Assembly (NCBI GenBank): GCA_029939535.1
Contig: JAOZST010000082.1
Coordinates: 1-15,267 of the forward strand
Reading direction: 5' to 3'
Source of the DNA: NBML01 sp029939535
Lineage (GTDB): Bacteria; Desulfobacterota; Desulfobacteria; Desulfobacterales; Desulfobacteraceae
DNA: 15,267 nucleotides
Made by a program: the position numbers and the translations under genes
Shown: positions 6,869 to 12,582 of the stretch, one piece after another
Numbering within the stretch: the stretch's first letter is position 1
Layout of the letters: each line of letters begins with the position of its first letter
Notes under the pieces: model-generated
Seen by the model: the letters and a program-made list of their open reading frames with translations, nothing else
Told to the model about the DNA's origin: nothing
Databases searched by the model: none

Positions 6869-8002
6869 ATGAGTTTAGAGTGGATGCCCAGAGAAAACGA
6901 AGTAAAAGATCATGCGTTACATAGAAACCCCCATTGGGGAACGGAAGCACCCAGCGTTATCTATGAAAAAAAACCATTAACTGACCCCAAGGGAAATGTT
7001 ACGGAAGGTTTGTTTGTTTCCTGGATCACCCTGAACAACCCCAGGCAGTTTAATTCCTATACTACAGATATGGTAAAGGGTGTTATTGCCGGGTTTGAAA
7101 ATGCTTCCCTGGACAGAAGTGTTGTTGCCGTAGTTTTTACAGGAACAGGTCCCTATGCATTCTGCACCGGTGGAAATACAAAGGAATATTCTGAATTCTA
7201 TTCAAAAAGATGTGATGAATACGGCCAGTACATGGAGTTATTCAACCACATGGTTGATTCCATTCTTTCCTGTAAAAAACCAGTGATCTGCCGGGTAAAC
7301 GGCATGAGGGTTGCCGGTGGCCAGGAAATAGGGCTGGCTTGTGATATTGCCATTTCCTCCGACCTTGCTATCTTTGGTCAGGCAGGACCCAAACATGGTT
7401 CCGCACCTGCCGGCGGGTCTTCGGATTTCCTTCCCTGGTTTTTGAGCGCTGAAGATGCCATGTGGAATTGCGTATCCTGTGAGATGTGGTCTTCCTACAA
7501 AATGAAGGCAAAAGGAATGCTCTCCAAGGTAGTTCCTGTCCTGAAAATAGATGGTGAATGGGTAAGAAATCCTACCATTATTACGGACAGATATGTGGAT
7601 GATGGTGAGATTGTCTACGGCGAATATAAATCCGGTCAGGACTTCAAAGACGGCCGGGCCATTCTGAAACAGCACCAGGCCAATGCCGATTTTGAATTGC
7701 TTGACAAAGAAGTCAACAATGTGATCTGGAAGTTTGCCAACCTGTTTCCAGGCTGTTTGATCAAGTCCATTGACGGCATCCGTCAGAAAAAGAAATTTTT
7801 CTGGGATACAATGAAAAATGATCACAGACATTGGCTTGCTGCCAATATGTCCGGTGAAGCATTCCTGGGATTTGGGGCATTCAATACCAAGAAAATCACA
7901 GGTCAGGATACAATTGATTTTATTAAATTCCGTCAGAATGTTGCTGATTCCAGAATGTGGAGTGATGAAATGTTTGCTGAAGTACTGGGCAAACCCCTAT
8001 AA
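6869..8002 (+). CDS. oah: 6-oxocyclohex-1-ene-1-carbonyl-CoA hydrolase (ring-opening)
   Basis: This 377-residue crotonase-fold enzyme adds water and hydrolytically opens 6-oxocyclohex-1-ene-1-carbonyl-CoA to 3-hydroxypimeloyl-CoA. It is the bamA product used as a marker of anaerobic aromatic degradation. The N-terminus 'MSLEWMPRENEVKDHALHRN' with 'PHWGTEAPSVIYEKKPLTD' is diagnostic for this family. The crotonase oxyanion-hole segments are 'FTGTGPYAFCTGGNTKEY' (90-107) and 'CRVNGMRVAGGQEIGLACD' (141-159), followed by 'GPKHGSAPAGGSSDFLPW' (173-190). It is longer than ordinary enoyl-CoA hydratases (about 260), as expected for Oah. AAAGGAGA stands 7 nt before the ATG. It is the last gene before a strong hairpin terminator, so had, the SDR and oah form one transcription unit. 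Confidence 0.95.
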   Translation: MSLEWMPRENEVKDHALHRNPHWGTEAPSVIYEKKPLTDPKGNVTEGLFVSWITLNNPRQFNSYTTDMVKGVIAGFENASLDRSVVAVVFTGTGPYAFCTGGNTKEYSEFYSKRCDEYGQYMELFNHMVDSILSCKKPVICRVNGMRVAGGQEIGLACDIAISSDLAIFGQAGPKHGSAPAGGSSDFLPWFLSAEDAMWNCVSCEMWSSYKMKAKGMLSKVVPVLKIDGEWVRNPTIITDRYVDDGEIVYGEYKSGQDFKDGRAILKQHQANADFELLDKEVNNVIWKFANLFPGCLIKSIDGIRQKKKFFWDTMKNDHRHWLAANMSGEAFLGFGAFNTKKITGQDTIDFIKFRQNVADSRMWSDEMFAEVLGKPL

Positions 8003-8062
8003 TAAGATATAAACAGGAATAAGCTACAAAATATTATAAATATTTGATACCTGAGCAGCATG

Positions 8063-8137
8063 ATTTATGGTTCAAAGCCGTTCCAAAAAAAGTAAAAAGT
8101 AAATACCTGGAACCAACTTTTGAACCATAAATTTTTT
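8063..8137 (+). terminator. Long inverted repeat with T-run ending the had-oah operon
   Basis: A perfect 14-bp stem is formed by 8063-8076 (ATTTATGGTTCAAA) and 8119-8132. An inner 6-bp stem, GTTCCA (8080-8085) with TGGAAC (8108-8113), encloses a 22-nt A-rich loop. The outer stem runs straight into TTTTTT (8132-8137). It begins about 60 bp after the oah stop. The form fits an intrinsic terminator; the A/T-rich, unusually long outer stem also fits a decayed mobile inverted repeat. Confidence 0.6.
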
Positions 8138-8197
8138 CAGGGCAAAGTATTGTGGGAAGAACAATTGACCCAAAATGACCCAAAAAGGAGTAACATT

Positions 8198-8689
8198 ATG
8201 CAGATAAACCCGGATTTTATTTCACCTTGCGGGCTATACTGCGGAGTCTGCGCCATTTATATTGCCCATCGCGACAATAATGAAAAATTTAAGCAGGGTC
8301 TGGCAAACCTTTACAAGGGGGGTGTTGAGGGCAAAGGCACTCTTCCCAATAGTGAAAATATCTCAGCACAGGATATTCAATGTCAGGGATGCCTGTCTGA
8401 TGATCTATTCATGCATTGCAACCAGTGTGAAATCAGGGATTGCACCAGAGAAAAAGGATACACAGGGTGTCATGAATGCGATGAATTTCCCTGCCAGTAT
8501 ATTGAAAATTTCCCAATGGTAATTGGGAAAAAGGTGATTTTACGGTCTGTTCCGTACAGGAAAAAGGTTGGCACTGAAAAATGGATTCAGGATGAGGAGG
8601 CCCGTTATTTTTGTCCTGAATGCGGAAATAAAGTTTTCCGGGGTGTTGTAAAATGCAACCAATGTAAAGTTGAATTAGATTTGGACTAG
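8198..8689 (+). CDS. DUF3795-family Cys-rich protein
   Basis: This 163-residue protein starts at the ATG at 8198, chosen because AAGGAG stands 7 nt before it. An in-frame ATG at 8120 falls inside the terminator repeat. Fifteen cysteines occur in clusters: 'SPCGLYCGVC' (9-18, the DUF3795 signature), C62/C65, C74/C77/C82, C91/C94/C99, and a C-terminal zinc-ribbon-like pair CPEC (139-142) and CNQC (153-156). There is no signal peptide, so it is cytoplasmic and probably binds zinc or an Fe-S cluster. The biochemical role of DUF3795 is not known to me. It lies between the oah terminator and the bamB promoter and may be transcribed alone. Its position between two benzoyl-CoA operons suggests, but does not show, a part in maturing or protecting the metalloenzymes. 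Confidence 0.8.
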   Translation: MQINPDFISPCGLYCGVCAIYIAHRDNNEKFKQGLANLYKGGVEGKGTLPNSENISAQDIQCQGCLSDDLFMHCNQCEIRDCTREKGYTGCHECDEFPCQYIENFPMVIGKKVILRSVPYRKKVGTEKWIQDEEARYFCPECGNKVFRGVVKCNQCKVELDLD

Positions 8690-8760
8690 CAGTCATGCCC
8701 TAATTCCAGGCTTGACAGGTGAATTGACTATTCTTGGTATTTAAAAAAAAATCCAGTTTT

Positions 8761-8793
8761 TTCTTGACCCGTAGTTATTATATAGCTTATATA
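8761..8793 (+). promoter_or_regulatory. Promoter and candidate operator of the bamBCDE operon
   Basis: TTGACC (8764-8769), then 17 bp to TTATAT (8787-8792) or 18 bp to TATATA (8788-8793). The expected transcript start is near 8800, about 45 bases before the bamB ATG. The segment 8761-8787 is the counterpart of 4538-4564. The same dyad, AGTTAT-N3-ATAGCT, lies at 8773-8787 inside the spacer. Confidence 0.6.
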
Positions 8794-8842
8794 TAGTCAC
8801 ATTGTATTGGAAACGGATTCAGGTAATATGGAAGGGGGGAAA

Positions 8843-10849
8843 ATGAGGTATGCAGAAACAGGGTTTAATTTAGAAGTTGATCTAACCCGGGGAAACATTG
8901 AAAAGGTTGCAACAGATCCAAAAGATACCGAGCTTTATCTGGGGGGTCTGGGTACCAATGCCAAGATATTGTGGGACAGGGTCCCGCCTGAGGCTGATGC
9001 TTTTTCTCCTGAAAATCTTTTGATTTTTGCGGCCGGGCTTTTGTGCGGTACACCAGCTGTTGGTTGTAACCGTACCATAGTTTCCACCATTTCTCCCCAG
9101 ACTCAGTTAATGGCATTTTCCATGATGGGCGGATTTTTTGCACCGGAATTAAAGTATGCAGGACTTGATAAGGTGATCCTTCGAGGCAAGTCTCCTGATC
9201 TGGTTTATTTATATATCAATAATGATACCATTGAATTGCGAGACGCCTCCCATTTAAAAGGCAAAGGTTCCATTGAAACTGCAGAAATGATCCGCAAAGA
9301 GTTAAAACAGCCCAAGGCCCAGATTGCTGCCATTGGCAAGGCCGGTGAAAACAGGGTTTTTTATGCGTCCATTGAACAGGGAAGATCCAGCGCCAGCCGG
9401 GGCGGCATCGGTGCTGTCATGGGAGACAAAGGTGTTAAGGCCATAGTTGTCCGGGGCACAAAGGACATTAATGTTGCCCAGCCCCTGGAATACATGGAAC
9501 TTTGCAACGAAGTCATGGAATATATAAAATTTCGAAATGATAATCCAATTCCTGGTGTCATGCCCATCCTGGCTGGACTTGGCTCACCCCAGGAGATGAA
9601 AGTCCATGATGAGAAGTGGCATACAGAGAACTTTATGTGGGGAAATTCCAGGACCCGGAGAAAAGGGTTCTGGACCGATGAGGTGGCAAAGGACTGGATG
9701 GAGACTCTGGATAAATCAAGAACCCGCCTGATTTCCTGTTATAACTGCCCAATGACCTGCGGGGCAACTATTTCCATGCCAGGGCTTCCCACCTATATGA
9801 TGAAATGCTTTACAAAGCTTACCTATACAATGGGAGCTTTTTCTGATCTTGATTTTGGTTTAAGAATTGCCCAGAAAGCAACAGAATATGGATTGGATGG
9901 ATTTTCCGCCCCCCAGGTAATGGCCTTTGCCCTTGAACTTCTTGAAGAGGGAATTCTGTCCCCAGATGACTTTCCCGACATGCCCGAAGACAACGAAGGC
10001 AGATTTTACTACCTGCTTGACATGATTGTGAACCGTGAAGGCATAGGAGATGTGCTGGCCGAGGGTACTTACTGGGCTGCAAAAAAAATTGGCAAGGGTG
10101 CAGAAGACTATGCCCATAATAATATAAAAAAACATGAACAGCTGCCCCTGAAGCTCTCCATGCTTAACCCAATTTATTTTTTGATGTATTGTACCGGGGA
10201 AAAAATGAATATTACCCAGATAGAAGGGCAGTTTCCCCAGGCGCCATATCCCAAGAGAGAACACAGGGAGAAATTCTGCGAGGACTGGTTCCATGTTCCA
10301 GATGAAAAATTCAAGCAATACTTCATAGACTGGGAACCCAGGGGAGAAAAATCAATGCCGTTCTACCCAACCGTTGACATGTGCTGTGATATTGTTGACT
10401 GGCAGGAAAAGATGCACTACATTGATGATGCCCTTGGCCAGTGTGCCGGGTTGTCATCCTTTCCCTTAAAACCTCCCTATCATATCCACAATTACCCGAA
10501 ATTTATTTCATCCGGGGCTGGAATTGAAATGGATGAAGATTCATTGTCCCAGGCAGCCAAACGGTATCGGACCCTGGTTCGGGCTGTCAATATTCGAAGG
10601 GGTATGAGAAGAAAAGATGAAAGGCCGCCGGAAGACCATTGGAAGAAAAGATTTCCTGAACTTGAAAAAGAGCTTTTAGATACCTATTACAAATTCAAGG
10701 GATGGAACAACGACGGTATCCCCACAAAAGAATCCCTTTATGAACTTGGCCTGGATTATGTGGCCGATGAATTTCTGGAAAGAGGAATCTTGAAAGAGGG
10801 CGAAGATGCATCTGGTGAAGAAAACTCAGCAGCAAAAGAGACCAATTAG
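8843..10849 (+). CDS. bamB: Class II benzoyl-CoA reductase, tungsten-pterin catalytic subunit BamB
   Basis: This 668-residue protein of the aldehyde:ferredoxin oxidoreductase (AOR) family is the subunit that reduces benzoyl-CoA to cyclohexa-1,5-diene-1-carbonyl-CoA at a W-bispyranopterin site. The ATG at 8843 (after GAAGGGGGG) gives 'MRYAETGFNLEVDLTRGNIE', the usual BamB start; a TTG at 8807 and an ATG at 8828 are in frame but less likely. The N-terminal AOR domain has 'YLGGLGTNAKILWDRVPPEA' and 'SASRGGIGAVMGDKGVKAIV'. The 4Fe-4S ligands are C299-x2-C302-x3-C306 ('SCYNCPMTCG') with C534 ('GQCAGLSSF') as the likely fourth, the same spacing plan as AOR. The length and flanking bamC separate it from ordinary AORs. 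The active-site ligands to tungsten cannot be assigned with certainty by eye. Confidence 0.93.
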   Translation: MRYAETGFNLEVDLTRGNIEKVATDPKDTELYLGGLGTNAKILWDRVPPEADAFSPENLLIFAAGLLCGTPAVGCNRTIVSTISPQTQLMAFSMMGGFFAPELKYAGLDKVILRGKSPDLVYLYINNDTIELRDASHLKGKGSIETAEMIRKELKQPKAQIAAIGKAGENRVFYASIEQGRSSASRGGIGAVMGDKGVKAIVVRGTKDINVAQPLEYMELCNEVMEYIKFRNDNPIPGVMPILAGLGSPQEMKVHDEKWHTENFMWGNSRTRRKGFWTDEVAKDWMETLDKSRTRLISCYNCPMTCGATISMPGLPTYMMKCFTKLTYTMGAFSDLDFGLRIAQKATEYGLDGFSAPQVMAFALELLEEGILSPDDFPDMPEDNEGRFYYLLDMIVNREGIGDVLAEGTYWAAKKIGKGAEDYAHNNIKKHEQLPLKLSMLNPIYFLMYCTGEKMNITQIEGQFPQAPYPKREHREKFCEDWFHVPDEKFKQYFIDWEPRGEKSMPFYPTVDMCCDIVDWQEKMHYIDDALGQCAGLSSFPLKPPYHIHNYPKFISSGAGIEMDEDSLSQAAKRYRTLVRAVNIRRGMRRKDERPPEDHWKKRFPELEKELLDTYYKFKGWNNDGIPTKESLYELGLDYVADEFLERGILKEGEDASGEENSAAKETN

Positions 10850-10866
10850 ATTGGAGGGCATGAACC

Positions 10867-11409
10867 TTGGCTGAAAAAGAAAAGAAAATAATAAAAATAA
10901 TTAGAATTGATGTGGATAAATGCAATGGCTGCCGGGCCTGTGAGATGATCTGCTCCGCCTTTCACGCCACACCGAAATACAGCAGCAACAATCCGGCCAG
11001 ATCCCGAATCCGGATTATCCGTGATCCCCTGCGAGATCTTTATGTGCCGGTTTATGCAGGGGAATATACCATGGCTGAATGTGCGGGCAGGGATAAATAC
11101 ACCATTGACGGAAAAGAATATGATGAATGTTCCTTTTGCAGAGCATCATGTCCTTCCAGGGAAGAGTTTCATGAGCCTGACTCCGGCCTTCCCCTTAAAT
11201 GTGACATGTGTGAAGGAGAAGAAGAACCTTTGTGTGTGAAGTGGTGCATACATGATGCCCTGGTTCTTGAAGAAAGGGAAGAGGAAGTTGAGGAAGCCGA
11301 CGAACAGCCGGAACAGGAAGACCTGGAGATTGGTCTTGGGTCTCTGGCAGACAAATTTGGTGTGGACAAGATAATGGATGCCCTTGCCCGGATGTCAGAA
11401 AAGGAATAA
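10867..11409 (+). CDS. bamC: Benzoyl-CoA reductase electron-transfer Fe-S subunit BamC
   Basis: This 180-residue ferredoxin-like protein relays electrons to BamB. It has 'CNGCRACEMIC' (C19, C22, C25, C29), 'CSFCRASC' near 87-94, and a later group 'CDMCEGEEEPLCVKWC' that completes the binding of about three 4Fe-4S clusters in a polyferredoxin fold. The last 50 residues are strongly acidic ('EEREEEVEEADEQPEQED'). The start is TTG at 10867, placed 8 nt after GGAGGG. The ATG at 10860 is only one base after that site and reads into a stop after four codons. The gene follows bamB by 17 bp and ends 4 bp before the bamD ATG, so bamB, bamC and bamD are clearly co-transcribed. Confidence 0.9.
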   Translation: MAEKEKKIIKIIRIDVDKCNGCRACEMICSAFHATPKYSSNNPARSRIRIIRDPLRDLYVPVYAGEYTMAECAGRDKYTIDGKEYDECSFCRASCPSREEFHEPDSGLPLKCDMCEGEEEPLCVKWCIHDALVLEEREEEVEEADEQPEQEDLEIGLGSLADKFGVDKIMDALARMSEKE

Positions 11410-11413
11410 ATCA

Positions 11414-12568
11414 ATGGAAACTATTGCTCCGTTCCTAGAAGTTGTTGATGAGATTAAAGAGGCTGGTGGAGATATTTTTCAGATATGTTTCCAGTGTGGA
11501 CTCTGTGATTCTGTCTGTCCCTGGAATCAAGTCAGGGATTTCAGCATGCGCAGGTTGATCCGGGAAGCAGCCTTTGGTTTAAGTGAAGTAGAAGGGGAAG
11601 ATATCTGGCGGTGTACCACCTGCGGCATGTGTCCCTCCCAGTGTCCCAGGGGAGTAAAACAGATCGATGTGGCCGTTGCCCTGAGAAGGGTGGCCACAGA
11701 ATATGATATTTTCCCTGCCTCTGTTAAATCTGCCCGTACTGCCCGGTCCAGCCTGATTTCCGAAGGTAACCCCTTGCAGGGAGATCGGGGCAAACGCTCT
11801 GAATGGGCAAAGGGGCTGCCTGTGAAATCCTATGCCGAAGGAATGGAAGTCTTATATTTTGTGGGCTGTTATTTCAGTTATGATCCCAGGATGAAAAAGG
11901 TGGCTGTTGCAACGGCCAATATTTTGAACAAGGCAGGAGTGGATTTCGGGATTTTGGGTGAAAAGGAAAACTGCTGCGGAGAAAGCATTCGAAAGACGGG
12001 CAGCGAACAGGTGTTTAAAGATCTGGCCAGAGAGAACATAAAAACCTTTGTGGATCACGGCGTGAAAAAACTCATTGTTTCCTCCCCCCATTGCCTGCAT
12101 ACATTTAAAAACGAATACCCTGAATTCATGGTAAATTTTGAAGTGGTTCACATGTCCCAGTATATACTGGAACTGATCAATGATGGACGGCTTGAGCTAA
12201 AAGGGGAGTTCCCAAAGAAAGTCACTTACCATGATCCCTGTTATCTTGGCCGTCACAATGGGATTTATGAAGAACCCAGAGAACTGCTGCACAAGGTGGA
12301 AGGGCTGGAACTAATTGAGATGGAAGCCCATGGTCCAAACAGCCTGTGCTGCGGCGGAGGCGGCGGAAGGATCTGGATGGACACACCCCAGGAAGAAAGG
12401 TTTTCCGATCTCAGGCTCAAACAGGCAAAAGATGTGGACGCCCAGGTTCTGGCCACAGCCTGCCCCTATTGTATCACCAACTTTGAGGAAAGCCGCTTGA
12501 ACCTGGAATATGAAGATACCCTTGAGGTGAAAGATATCACTGAAATTGTCAATGAGATGCTATTATGA
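11414..12568 (+). CDS. bamD: Benzoyl-CoA reductase complex subunit BamD (HdrD/HdrB-like)
   Basis: This 384-residue HdrD-type protein has two N-terminal 4Fe-4S motifs, C25/C28/C31/C35P and C67/C70/C73/C77P, then two CCG domains. The first CCG domain has 'FVGCYFSYDPRMKK' and 'ENCCGESIRKTG' (CCG at 187-189); the second has 'YHDPCYLGRHN' and 'LCCGGGGGRIW' (CCG at 312-314). In heterodisulfide reductases CCG domains bind unusual 4Fe-4S clusters. In the class II complex BamD is thought to pass electrons between BamE and BamBC in a bifurcating scheme. The ATG at 11414 with AAGGA 9 nt before it is preferred; an upstream in-frame start at 11378 lies inside bamC. It is followed by bamE after 14 bp. Confidence 0.9.
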   Translation: METIAPFLEVVDEIKEAGGDIFQICFQCGLCDSVCPWNQVRDFSMRRLIREAAFGLSEVEGEDIWRCTTCGMCPSQCPRGVKQIDVAVALRRVATEYDIFPASVKSARTARSSLISEGNPLQGDRGKRSEWAKGLPVKSYAEGMEVLYFVGCYFSYDPRMKKVAVATANILNKAGVDFGILGEKENCCGESIRKTGSEQVFKDLARENIKTFVDHGVKKLIVSSPHCLHTFKNEYPEFMVNFEVVHMSQYILELINDGRLELKGEFPKKVTYHDPCYLGRHNGIYEEPRELLHKVEGLELIEMEAHGPNSLCCGGGGGRIWMDTPQEERFSDLRLKQAKDVDAQVLATACPYCITNFEESRLNLEYEDTLEVKDITEIVNEMLL

Positions 12569-12582
12569 TGAGGAGATAGAAA

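Noticed and set aside
7238..7831. 197-codon minus-strand frame
   Set aside because: It lies entirely inside oah, whose sequence is strongly recognisable; the frame is a shadow without a ribosome binding site.
8063..8132. Inverted repeat as a MITE or insertion sequence end
   Set aside because: No target-site duplication or transposase is visible, and the T-run straight after the stem fits a terminator better.
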